A DNA stretch of 64,000 nt. It comes from Candidula unifasciata (Eukaryota; Mollusca; Gastropoda; Stylommatophora; Geomitridae). The notes beneath the pieces are model-generated. The model was not told the origin of the DNA. It saw only the letters and a list, made by a program, of their open reading frames with translations, and did not search any database. The stretch spans positions 137,690 to 201,689 of the forward strand of contig CAJHNH020008013.1 in NCBI GenBank assembly GCA_905116865.2. Reading direction: 5' to 3'. Numbering within the stretch: the stretch's first letter is position 1; each line of letters begins with the position of its first letter. The position numbers were made by a program, and so were the translations under genes. Below, piece by piece: positions 62,901 to 64,000 of this stretch.

Positions 62901-64000
62901 TATTTTGGTTCAGTTTAGCAGCCTTCTGGAAAATAAGACTACTCAAAATCACTTCTGGTCATTGTAACATGTGATGGGTCAACAACAAAACAGTGTTCAA
63001 AATTACAACAAGATACAATCTAATGAAATAATATTTGTATAATACTAATTTGTTTTAAAGTATAAAGTAAAGAACCCTTTTTATACCATTGGCACCTCTG
63101 CTAAATGATGATAAACTCATATTTTTATGTATACCTATTGGCATTTGATGAGTGATGTGGTCAGCATCCTACGGGCCACCTTTACTTTCGAGGACTTTAC
63201 CTGCTACCCACTCTAGGCTGTAAAACAAAGTCATTTAAAAAACAAATCCAGCTCAGTGTGCGGATACAAACTCAAGACCTTTCTGCTACCGAGCTACCAA
63301 GGCTCCTACAATGCAAATTAGCATTATATTAAGAGTCACTTAACTCTACAAAAATTATCCCCGCAGAAAGAATTTCTAGTCGAATGGTGTATAAAAATAT
63401 AGGTCTGACACGATATGCCTAATGTGATGAAAGGGCTGTCTAGGAAGCCGCCGGGGCTCATCTGTGGATCCCAAGGTTGTGGGTTCAGGTCCTGACAGAG
63501 CCGGACTTTTTTTTTTTCTCAGGTCGACTCAGCCTCAAATGGAGACCAGGTAAAGTCCTGCCAAGTACAGGCAGAGGGCATGATCTTGACATCACCACCC
63601 ACTGAGTGCCGATTAGTATATAAAATATAGATCTAACCCAACATGCCCAATACACCTGATGGTGTGGAAAAGAGTTCTTTACTAACTATAAGCCTGATGT
63701 ACCAAAGGCATGAAAAGGATCCTGTACATCTTGGAGTGTCCAGAAAACTACATCTCGTCTACCTGGATAAGAAAAAGAAACCTATTTTAATTATTTGTTG
63801 ATTTTGTTACAGTATTTTATTGTCTGAAATTTCTGTTTCTGTTCTTTATATCTCACTTGTTGTCCTACAGCTAGTTTGCTTTGTGTTGGTTTTATTTAAA
63901 GTAAATAATGTTGGAATGTTTCACACTTTTCCTGTTTCAGTGGACTGAAGGCCAGTGTCCTGTACATTTGAACAGCTCGGCCTCTACATCTAGCGCTATG
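19829..64000 (+). CDS. MAU2: MAU2 chromatid cohesion factor (SCC4), TPR subunit of the cohesin loader
   Basis: MAU2 pairs with NIPBL/SCC2 in the nucleus to load cohesin on chromatin; its TPR superhelix wraps the NIPBL N-terminus. Seventeen exons read in one frame: 19829-20071, 28873-28959, 31328-31423, 35528-35650, 37640-37795, 40263-40338, 40863-40936, 42732-42822, 44904-45007, 47271-47348, 48769-48834, 53451-53578, 55436-55513, 58041-58152, 59891-59981, 61363-61490 and 63941-64000 (continues). Total is 597 codons against about 613 residues in human. Recognisable blocks include [48 protein letters not shown] [63 protein letters not shown] and [11 protein letters not shown]. All introns are GT-AG. 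ATG 19829 lies in a good context (accaacATGG) and is the first in-frame ATG. The stop lies beyond the window. The introns hold most of the window's transposons. Confidence 0.96.
20203..20612. mobile_element. Foldback element, copy 1 (410 bp)
   Basis: The two arms are reverse complements over about 110 bases or more: atggcataattgtaaagata at the left pairs with tatctttacaattacgccat at the right. Inner shared boxes are caaattatcgaggcagaaaa, gggcctcagtcacgtg and ccgccaccgccgag. No open reading frame; looks non-autonomous. Confidence 0.85.
20750..20845 (+). repeat. Repeat B head fragment with poly-G
   Basis: gcgtgggttctggggcttta, poly-G, then tccactgcctcctcaacaag and atgtcataaga. It abuts foldback copy 2. 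Confidence 0.6.
20848..21218. mobile_element. Foldback element, copy 2 (~370 bp)
   Basis: Same family as 20203-20612, with arms pairing almost to the centre (gagtatctcccac with gtgggagatactc; ggggctaaactagat with atctagtttagccc). An end of the right arm has a small deletion. Confidence 0.8.
21240..22042 (+). mobile_element. LINE 5' part with APE-type endonuclease
   Basis: Reads [31 protein letters not shown], then after a frameshift a [11 protein letters not shown] motif (GDFNAK in family), [40 protein letters not shown]. These are conserved APE endonuclease blocks (LQET, DFNA, S.IDL). The copy stops abruptly at the foldback arm at 22043. Confidence 0.8.
22043..22206. mobile_element. Foldback element, half copy 3
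   Basis: Only the left arm is present (gggctatcctccgaataaca, cctcagtcacgtgtcatttg, ccaccaccgagagtatcc). It begins in the endonuclease sequence and ends at LINE 3' sequence. Confidence 0.8.
22207..22375 (+). mobile_element. LINE 3' end fragment
   Basis: Matches 50165-50460: gcatgagaagcaaactggac vs the RNase H-distal segment, then gttaaccaacaaaggactgg, ggggaatctgagcgcctatg, gtgccgtgaagataatc. Probably the far end of the same element whose endonuclease lies at 21240. Confidence 0.6.
22380..22470 (+). repeat. Repeat B fragment
   Basis: cataagataaaagtagacta, tgcatctgcctaagagacaa and tgcatacaaataagtcagat match the middle of repeat B. Confidence 0.6.
22925..23106 (+). mobile_element. LINE RNase H relic, left piece
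   Basis: Aligns with 15905-16075: ggaattggccagc, acaaatgattcttgac, gtgatcatctatacagatgg (IIYTDG, first RNase H strand). Continues at 23505 after a SINE. Confidence 0.75.
23107..23503 (+). repeat. SINE family D, inserted in a LINE
   Basis: Reverse-complement partner of 33826-34140. The tRNA-like start is ggctgagtgatctcgggcac; the body has tgttgcacacgaaaaaaaat, gggcaaaatttggagttaaa and aaagtattttagaatcctc; the 3' end is gtaccatggtgttgatccg. The tail resembles the LINE 3' end. Confidence 0.75.
23504..23960 (+). mobile_element. LINE RNase H relic, right piece
   Basis: Resumes at catatgatatcaca and carries degraded TDSQSM-like [11 protein letters not shown], then the 3' conserved region ending gaatgttctgagcactgtgg near 23960. 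Confidence 0.7.
23985..24135 (+). repeat. SINE family A fragment, sense
   Basis: catgggtaccagggaaggtc, gtagtaaaggtagttagcat, cacctcgcccatcatgtgcc and ttgatctattaaaatttgga match the family A body. Confidence 0.65.
24680..24870 (-). repeat. SINE family A, antisense
   Basis: atatttttgtaaaccaatca, tgctggctgcctttacttcc, tttgtgcacattcaaaccca and agaccttcagactgg give body then head in reverse. Confidence 0.65.
25527..25872 (-). mobile_element. LINE ORF C-terminal relic with open frame, antisense
   Basis: An open minus-strand frame of 112 codons includes [34 protein letters not shown] and [13 protein letters not shown], the [10 protein letters not shown]...RGRPRKRWIDG tail of a non-LTR element. Its relative at 33240-33610 is decayed; 59219-59419 has the same type of tail. 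Confidence 0.75.
26290..26522 (+). repeat. Interspersed repeat H, copy 2
   Basis: Same order of blocks as 3205-3500, again with a G run (about 16 G near 26333). See that entry. Confidence 0.7.
26925..27390 (+). mobile_element. LINE RNase H relic
   Basis: Reads [12 protein letters not shown] (E..AV..AL helix), then [14 protein letters not shown] sequence, LTWLY and [19 protein letters not shown] (GNE.AD) blocks through frameshifts. A different subfamily from 14987-16779. Confidence 0.6.
27690..27910 (-). mobile_element. LINE ORF2 C-terminal relic, antisense
   Basis: The minus strand reads [38 protein letters not shown], the GH.MRR....VTTGK tail. Confidence 0.65.
28873..28959 (+). CDS. MAU2: MAU2 exon 2 (residues 82-110)
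   Basis: Encodes [20 protein letters not shown] and on to TEKQ, donor gtaggt. The IP..DDVRFE.AS block is clear. The acceptor is less certain. An AG before 28873 keeps the six residues that the family has between LEKA and IP; an AG at 28889-28890 would delete them. The longer choice is preferred on length, although the six residues match weakly. Confidence 0.82.
28990..29290 (+). repeat. Interspersed repeat B, with poly-C
   Basis: Begins 40 bases after MAU2 exon 2. Same blocks as 8215-8510, but the homopolymer appears as an 18-base C run near 29057, so strand composition differs between copies at this site. Confidence 0.7.
29805..30422 (+). mobile_element. 5'-truncated LINE with target-site duplication
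   Basis: RT fragment [20 protein letters not shown] with IHKARGAS, then [12 protein letters not shown], then [28 protein letters not shown] and [16 protein letters not shown]. The 3' end is a (gaa)n tail. Flanks aaatatatctgc (29793-29804) and aaatacatctgc (30423-30434) match at 11 of 12. Confidence 0.85.
31328..31423 (+). CDS. MAU2: MAU2 exon 3 (residues 111-142)
   Basis: Thirty-two codons, [12 protein letters not shown] to [11 protein letters not shown], phase 0 both sides. The acceptor follows a T-rich and TG-repeat tract (gtggctag); the donor is gtaaga. A LINE relic begins only about 20 bases past the donor. Confidence 0.95.
31440..32768 (+). mobile_element. LINE RT relic, carrying a nested SINE
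   Basis: Starts about 17 bases after MAU2 exon 3. It has [20 protein letters not shown], a V.QD..S region, an F.DDIVLL box near 31835, then after the nested repeat E a thumb region and a 3' end with (gat)n at 32757-32772. Interrupted by stops. Confidence 0.75.
31855..32026 (+). repeat. Repeat E (172 bp) nested in the LINE, with 9-bp TSD
   Basis: TGTTCTGTT occurs at 31846-31854 and 32027-32035, on each side. The tail is (caat)n. The insertion splits the RT right after the DDIVLL box. Confidence 0.85.
32770..33030. repeat. CA/TA microsatellite tract
   Basis: About 260 bases of mixed (ca)n, (ta)n and tacacaca blocks seeded at the (gat)n tail of the LINE. Long open frames here are artefacts of the repeat. 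Confidence 0.9.
33240..33610 (-). mobile_element. LINE ORF C-terminal relic, antisense
   Basis: Aligns with 25527-25872 (gccaggctgtagcccagtgt; ggtctttccctcaccttcct; actaggtggctgaattattt) but with frameshifts. Confidence 0.65.
33826..34140 (-). repeat. SINE family D, antisense
   Basis: Reverse complement of 23107-23503 over most of its length. The minus-strand head is gggctgcttgatctcgagca; the 3' end is catgtgccatgatgttgatc. Confidence 0.75.
34513..35197 (-). mobile_element. 5'-truncated LINE with target-site duplication, antisense
   Basis: The minus-strand frame is open from the 5' truncation and reads [57 protein letters not shown] and [20 protein letters not shown]. It ends with (catcat)n. 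GTTACATGT flanks it at 34504-34512 and 35198-35206. One of the better preserved RT pieces here. Confidence 0.85.
35528..35650 (+). CDS. MAU2: MAU2 exon 4 (residues 143-183)
   Basis: Forty-one codons, [17 protein letters not shown] to LFMLSRGM, phase 0. A run of T before ttttcag serves as polypyrimidine tract; donor gtaaga. A SINE copy starts roughly 30 bases after the donor. Confidence 0.96.
35680..35885 (+). repeat. SINE family A, sense, next to MAU2 exon 4
   Basis: Box B-like gggttcaaatcctcatgaag, a T run, then gggtaccaggtgaagtcctg and attggtctataaaatatgag. It starts about 30 bases after the exon 4 donor. Confidence 0.8.
35925..36060 (-). repeat. Repeat P copy 2 with hammerhead-like core
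   Basis: The minus strand has CTGATGA (36015-36021), then the self-complementary GGCTATATAGCC (36002-36013), then GCAAC (35997-36001). The order box-helix-G.AAC is that of a hammerhead ribozyme core, with one departure at GCAAC. Relatives are at 17775-17900 and 62174-62260. Confidence 0.5.
36600..36866 (+). repeat. Interspersed repeat B with poly-G
   Basis: A 15-base or longer G run near 36625, then aagcatgttataagag, ttagggatgtttctttcaaa, ctgagaggcaagtaatctgg and gaactttcaagaaaaag. Same layout as 8215-8510. Another G run lies near 36250. Confidence 0.75.
36905..37240 (+). mobile_element. LINE RNase H 3' end relic
   Basis: cgagcatgcagataaaatgg (NE.AD.MA), ggagaatggcgctgcgagga, ggcgagacggatgtacaatc and cttatgggagtgtccagagt match 16315-16640 of the flanked LINE closely. 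Confidence 0.8.
37640..37795 (+). CDS. MAU2: MAU2 exon 5 (residues 184-235)
   Basis: Fifty-two codons, phase 0, acceptor cctcag, donor gtaagt. It ends [19 protein letters not shown], matching the family block [17 protein letters not shown]. Confidence 0.96.
37844..38191. mobile_element. 348-bp MITE with long inverted ends
   Basis: Both ends read cacagccagctc.aga.ataa inward, with further paired boxes aaacgggaattcc and ggccggtcggkg. Flanks aatgttta (37836-37843) and aattttta (38192-38199) match at 7 of 8, as an 8-bp duplication. No transposase. Confidence 0.8.
38698..39160. repeat. Tandem duplication, ~230-bp unit, two copies
   Basis: Copy starts at 38698 and 38928 (gtaaactgtttcatgt). Shared blocks are tgtggcttagag, tttaccaggatg and cgttttgggaaaaga. 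An open frame of 75 codons at 38511-38738 overlaps the start and matches no family I know. Confidence 0.75.
40263..40338 (+). CDS. MAU2: MAU2 exon 6 (residues 236-260)
   Basis: [19 protein letters not shown] and on to HSDD plus one base. Acceptor ctgcag, donor gtaaag; phase 1 intron of 524 bases, the shortest in the gene. Confidence 0.95.
40583..40612. repeat. Poly-C followed by poly-G
   Basis: About 14 C, then ctcctttt and 8 G, in MAU2 intron 6: a small inverted homopolymer pair. Confidence 0.75.
40863..40936 (+). CDS. MAU2: MAU2 exon 7 (residues 261-285)
   Basis: Completes a Glu codon, then [19 protein letters not shown] and ILVYL. The [14 protein letters not shown] block is diagnostic. 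Donor gtaagt. Confidence 0.96.
41255..41945 (+). mobile_element. LINE RT/C-terminal relic
   Basis: Reads [20 protein letters not shown] then IDLIV (V.QGC.LSPLLF in family), later [11 protein letters not shown] and ENLSTVKLECI-type sequence like 30087-30353. Heavily decayed. Confidence 0.65.
42362..42560 (-). repeat. SINE family A, antisense
   Basis: tagtgctagacctatatttt, tatagaccttt, ggtttcatctgggagccaaa and agcatgtagccactgcac follow the family A order in reverse. Confidence 0.65.
42732..42822 (+). CDS. MAU2: MAU2 exon 8 (residues 286-315)
   Basis: [20 protein letters not shown] and then [10 protein letters not shown] plus one base, a canonical TPR helix pair. Acceptor gaacag, donor gtaaaa. 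Confidence 0.96.
43338..43645. repeat. 43-bp minisatellite, seven units
   Basis: Unit cagaagtttataaccaggct then ttgtctcttttagttttagt and ttt; starts at 43338, 43381, 43424, 43467, 43510, 43553 and 43596. Units are nearly identical, so the array is recent or homogenised. In MAU2 intron 8. Confidence 0.95.
44563..44872 (+). repeat. SINE family V with tandemly expanded 28-bp tail
   Basis: A decayed SINE V body is followed by six copies (44712-44872) of the tail motif aaaggatatgcaactaactt plus tcctat. The intact family copy at 7399-7655 has this tail once. Confidence 0.8.
44904..45007 (+). CDS. MAU2: MAU2 exon 9 (residues 316-350)
   Basis: Two bases complete a Phe codon, then [20 protein letters not shown] and [14 protein letters not shown]. 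Donor gtatgg. The [10 protein letters not shown] block is nearly invariant in the family. Confidence 0.96.
45230..45400 (+). repeat. Repeat B/C fragment
   Basis: ttttttgggggcgaggggtg, tgcccactgcttccaagcct and ggagtttgttgagatcagat resemble the head and middle of repeat C. Confidence 0.45.
45595..45735. repeat. ~41-bp minisatellite, about four units
   Basis: Unit approximates taatctgtatattatggaga then aacaaatacttcacattta; starts are near 45598, 45640, 45682 and 45719. Imperfect. Confidence 0.75.
45869..46453 (-). other. Unidentified 194-codon open frame with internal ~60-bp repeats
   Basis: The minus-strand frame is open because it runs through four imperfect repeats of a block containing aaggatcca and the ccaggggtaaag.atcctcaa motif. 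Repeated peptide forms are [24 protein letters not shown] and [12 protein letters not shown]. The C-terminal third has one hydrophobic stretch ([15 protein letters not shown]). The repeats suggest a transposon interior rather than a cell gene. I do not recognise it. Confidence 0.35.
46636..46960. mobile_element. Possible mariner-like end
   Basis: tacagggtgacacaaaa at 46638 resembles the TIR found on many mariner-type elements. No matching opposite end was found, and no transposase frame. Confidence 0.3.
47271..47348 (+). CDS. MAU2: MAU2 exon 10 (residues 351-376)
   Basis: [20 protein letters not shown] and QIHTLI, phase 0, matching the family block CQLCQQSPRLFSNHAAQLHTLL. Acceptor ctcag, donor gtaagt. 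Confidence 0.95.
47500..47850 (+). repeat. SINE family V, interrupted by a SPIN-like MITE
   Basis: The body (tttggtagcagactac, gatttcaacaaaggtatgc, ccagtaaaaccacaaacagc) runs to ctgtaaag, is broken by 47640-47814, then resumes ctgtaaaggatgtgcaagta, the family V tail. Confidence 0.75.
47640..47814. mobile_element. SPIN-like hAT MITE, copy 2 (175 bp) with perfect TSD
   Basis: The left end is cagtggttctcaaccttccg, the right end aggttaagaacagctg. CTGTAAAG flanks it at 47632-47639 and 47815-47822, a perfect 8-bp duplication. The interior matches copy 1 (acagttcctcttgttgtatc, gacaattattttcgttgcta) and keeps gtcttaggctacc near the right, but has lost part of the right arm. Confidence 0.9.
48459..48670 (+). 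repeat. Interspersed repeat C
   Basis: gtgggttcataggccccatt, tccactgctccctaacggta, ttaaggggtttgctgaaact, gcagatatcacagc and aagggtgaacacagac give the full block order of repeat C, here without a G run. Confidence 0.7.
48769..48834 (+). CDS. MAU2: MAU2 exon 11 (residues 377-398)
   Basis: Only 22 codons: [22 protein letters not shown]. Matches the family segment around CMDNAEAQF. Acceptor tttcag, donor gtacgt. Confidence 0.95.
49067..49771 (+). mobile_element. piggyBac deletion derivative (705 bp) with TTAA duplication
   Basis: Ends are CCTTTAGCACCCCGCAGTC and its inverse ATTGTGGGGTGCTAAAGG, flanked by TTAA at 49063-49066 and 49772-49775. A second internal copy of the end motif (tagcatcccacagtcgagta) lies near 49114. 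TTAA duplication and the encoded N-terminus fit piggyBac. Most of the transposase is missing. Confidence 0.88.
49332..49697 (+). CDS. Truncated piggyBac-type transposase N-terminus, open frame
   Basis: 121 codons from an ATG in good context. The first part is acidic and Ser-rich ([25 protein letters not shown]), as in piggyBac N-terminal regions, followed by a short [20 protein letters not shown] segment where the family's transposase-core entry begins. The last ~30 codons are not transposase-like and come from the element's 3' part. The catalytic DDD core is absent, so it cannot transpose itself. An in-frame upstream extension lacks an ATG. Confidence 0.6.
   Translation: MEAIYSEIFMDSDDEILGVTAADISREVDMSGDVREGSSVSSVSDSSDEEDEVVSGRAPSGYNHSWLRDFSEVVGPIGLPDNISEVDMFQCMQKSFLYFSLNNYAKLFKNQKVIVFSMFPP
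50165..50460 (+). mobile_element. LINE 3' end fragment
   Basis: Reads [53 protein letters not shown], then [20 protein letters not shown]: a known style of non-LTR ORF2 C-terminus with a CxxC-like end. Shares the end with 22207-22375. Confidence 0.7.
50628..50845 (+). repeat. tRNA-derived SINE family F, sense
   Basis: Head with box A-like ggctagtgaaatggttagaa and box B-like agggttaggatcc, then a T run, ctgttaggggtgagataaaa and tcctaacctgc. A poly-C run lies near 50777. Confidence 0.7.
50860..51117 (-). repeat. tRNA-derived SINE family F, antisense
   Basis: The minus strand starts gtggctggccgagcggttaa, an almost perfect tRNA(Leu/Ser)-type box A, with box B-like aggtttgattcc about 45 bases later, then a T run, ccctgtttggggcgaaaata and ttctaacc. 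Forms an inverted pair with 50628-50845. Confidence 0.8.
51128..51402 (-). repeat. SINE family A, antisense, near complete
   Basis: ttggttatatagtgctagac, tttagacctatcgg, gatcaacatcacgctggcca, taactggtacccattttagg, then head pieces gatttgaacccgccacc and gatgagcatctagcctctac. Confidence 0.8.
51485..51650 (+). repeat. Interspersed repeat C with poly-G
   Basis: gtgggttgcagggccccatt, a G run of about 17, tgctccttcacagatgtgtc, tgcagccgagctgcaaacca and gccaattgccattttatg. Confidence 0.7.
52585..52858 (+). mobile_element. LINE ORF2 C-terminal relic
   Basis: Reads [24 protein letters not shown] sequence, [14 protein letters not shown] and a (gatgat)n tail. Same family as 58570-58827. Confidence 0.7.
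53165..53345 (+). repeat. SINE family F fragment
   Basis: acgctgggttctcatgcagg, ttttttcctgagagaccaaa, aacctaacctgcacagttta and ggcagccctaaatcctcaag; ends about 106 bases before MAU2 exon 12. A further copy is at 57740-57910. Confidence 0.6.
53451..53578 (+). CDS. MAU2: MAU2 exon 12 (residues 399-440)
   Basis: [20 protein letters not shown] and then [20 protein letters not shown] to PT plus two bases. The donor can slide by one base in tgggtaaga; GG|gtaaga keeps the frame with exon 13. One of the more diverged parts of the protein. Confidence 0.92.
54150..54840 (-). mobile_element. LINE RNase H and 3' end relic, antisense
   Basis: Minus-strand frame includes [23 protein letters not shown], the RNase H PGH..V.GNE.AD.LAGS block seen in the flanked LINE. 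The 3' end (gacattacagcactcgggca) faces left. Confidence 0.75.
54862..55132 (-). repeat. SINE family A, antisense, near complete
   Basis: acagaccaatcggcactagg, atttcgccggccgtctttac, tctggtacccattttaggct, then ttttgatcgcggtacattgg and cctaagccacggacgcc as the tRNA-like head. Confidence 0.8.
55436..55513 (+). CDS. MAU2: MAU2 exon 13 (residues 441-466)
   Basis: Completes Gly, then [20 protein letters not shown] and NFSDA plus two bases of Lys. Matches family SSHCLRAAAFYVRGLFSFFQ. Acceptor ttacag, donor gtaagt. Confidence 0.95.
55570..57330. repeat. Degenerate minisatellite (ttgaatgttggctaactttagcttca type) split by an insertion
   Basis: About 13 imperfect 24-27 base units at 55570-55893 and about 10 at 57085-57330. 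Between them lies an unrelated 1.2-kb block with its own internal repeats. In MAU2 intron 13. Confidence 0.8.
55897..57081. mobile_element. Unclassified ~1.2-kb element inside the minisatellite
   Basis: The left end reads gcctactgactacca and the inverted right end ccaactgactatca, similar at 11-12 of 14 bases, flanked by TTA on both sides. Inside are three imperfect repeats built on atagcttcacaa...aatatt...caccaaa. No transposase seen. Confidence 0.5.
57740..57910 (+). repeat. SINE family F fragment
   Basis: agattcaggttcatatctta, ttttttttcctgttggtgac, aaaattctaacttgcacaaa and gcggacctaaatcctcggtc; ends about 130 bases before MAU2 exon 14. Confidence 0.65.
58041..58152 (+). CDS. MAU2: MAU2 exon 14 (residues 467-504)
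   Basis: [20 protein letters not shown] and [17 protein letters not shown], the most conserved block of MAU2. Acceptor tttcag, donor gtaggt. Confidence 0.97.
58420..58505 (+). mobile_element. LINE RNase H first-strand fragment
   Basis: Reads [25 protein letters not shown], matching IIYTDGTVMRGRQSARGFIA of the LINE at 15984. Confidence 0.7.
58570..58827 (+). mobile_element. LINE C-terminal fragment, nested
   Basis: [20 protein letters not shown] and [15 protein letters not shown], ending with an imperfect gat tail. ATTGTTACTCAAAGA occurs on both sides (58554-58568, 58831-58845). Confidence 0.75.
58840..59465 (+). mobile_element. 5'-truncated LINE with 12-bp TSD
   Basis: [17 protein letters not shown], then [21 protein letters not shown] and [15 protein letters not shown] blocks, with an (agaaga) 3' end. 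GATATTGTTACT flanks it at 58828-58839 and 59466-59477, perfect. Confidence 0.85.
59891..59981 (+). CDS. MAU2: MAU2 exon 15 (residues 505-534)
   Basis: [20 protein letters not shown] and [10 protein letters not shown] plus one base. The donor gtctgc is weak but needed: G|AT then makes the Asp of exon 16, as in the family LLRDLN. Confidence 0.95.
59982..60699. other. Intron sequence with no recognised feature
   Basis: AT-rich first half of MAU2 intron 15. No repeat family of this window, no convincing open frame. Confidence 0.5.
60700..60920 (+). repeat. Interspersed repeat C
   Basis: gacaccacccag, actcgatttggaaggaacaa, cctcaacaagtaggtcataa, ttaggggtttgctgatgttg and tcgcagcttagctgtaaacc. Confidence 0.65.
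61363..61490 (+). CDS. MAU2: MAU2 exon 16 (residues 535-577)
   Basis: [20 protein letters not shown] then [22 protein letters not shown]. Matches the family block H.NFSQQLLQDHIEA..LPEH. Donor gtcagc. Confidence 0.95.
62174..62260 (-). repeat. Repeat P fragment
   Basis: atatcagaccaaatgagaac and ccttcatcagcatatgac align with repeat P at 35934 and 36012. The CTGATGA box is kept; the hairpin is lost. Confidence 0.45.
62340..62760 (+). mobile_element. 5'-truncated LINE with probable TSD
   Basis: [34 protein letters not shown], then a decayed LC-type tail and (gat)n. Very close to the antisense copy at 34513-35197. Flanks actaaacat (62331-62339) and actaaagat (62761-62769) match at 8 of 9. Confidence 0.8.
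63065..63305 (-). repeat. SINE family A, antisense
   Basis: ttatgtatacctattggcat, gtggtcagcatcctacggg, tacctgctacccactctagg, then gatacaaactcaagacc and ctgctaccgagctaccaagg. Confidence 0.75.
63430..63685 (+). repeat. SINE family A, sense, near complete
   Basis: Head ccgccggggctcatctgtgg with box B-like gggttcaggtcc, a T run, aatggagaccaggtaaagtc, catcaccacccactgagtgc and ataaaatatagatctaaccc. Forms an inverted pair with 63065-63305, about 125 bases apart. Confidence 0.8.
63941..64000 (+). CDS. MAU2: MAU2 exon 17, partial (residues 578-597 onward)
   Basis: [20 protein letters not shown] runs to the window edge with no stop; acceptor tttcag. Human MAU2 has WTDG and then about 20 residues, so the stop should lie very close to the right of the window. 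Confidence 0.9.

Overview
This is a eukaryotic (metazoan) genomic window: low GC, two intron-containing genes with GT-AG splice sites on the + strand, and dense interspersed repeats. Protein matches and splice phases come from reading the sequence against remembered family sequences; nothing was searched. Organism (inference, low confidence): an invertebrate, probably a mollusc. Two copies of a hAT MITE that looks like SPIN fit a gastropod, because SPIN is reported from the pond snail Lymnaea stagnalis as well as from tetrapods and a triatomine bug.

Layout. (1) 153-5891: the last four coding exons of a NEDD4-type HECT E3 ubiquitin ligase. They encode the HECT C-lobe with the catalytic Cys and end at the family C-terminus GFEGVD. 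The rest of the gene lies left of the window. (2) 5892-19828: NEDD4 3' flank and about 14 kb of intergenic DNA holding SINEs, degenerate LINE pieces, a SPIN-like MITE, and a LINE with an RNase H domain bounded by 27-base direct repeats. (3) 19829-64000: MAU2 (SCC4), the TPR subunit of the cohesin loader. Seventeen exons give 597 codons in one consistent frame. The gene covers about 44 kb, and the window ends inside the last exon seen, near the C-terminus. Its 16 introns hold almost all remaining features.

The two genes are not an operon and have no evident joint function: NEDD4 ligases ubiquitinate membrane and signalling proteins, while MAU2 partners NIPBL/SCC2 to load cohesin on chromatin.

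The accessory content is a layered record of transposition. It includes at least six SINE-like families (twelve copies of one), many 5'-truncated non-LTR retrotransposons (several with target-site duplications), foldback elements, a 348-bp MITE, a piggyBac deletion derivative with TTAA ends and an open N-terminal reading frame, hammerhead-like motifs in a small repeat family, several minisatellites, and unusual poly-G/poly-C runs inside repeats. I saw no CRISPR array, prokaryotic gene, virus or complete autonomous transposon.
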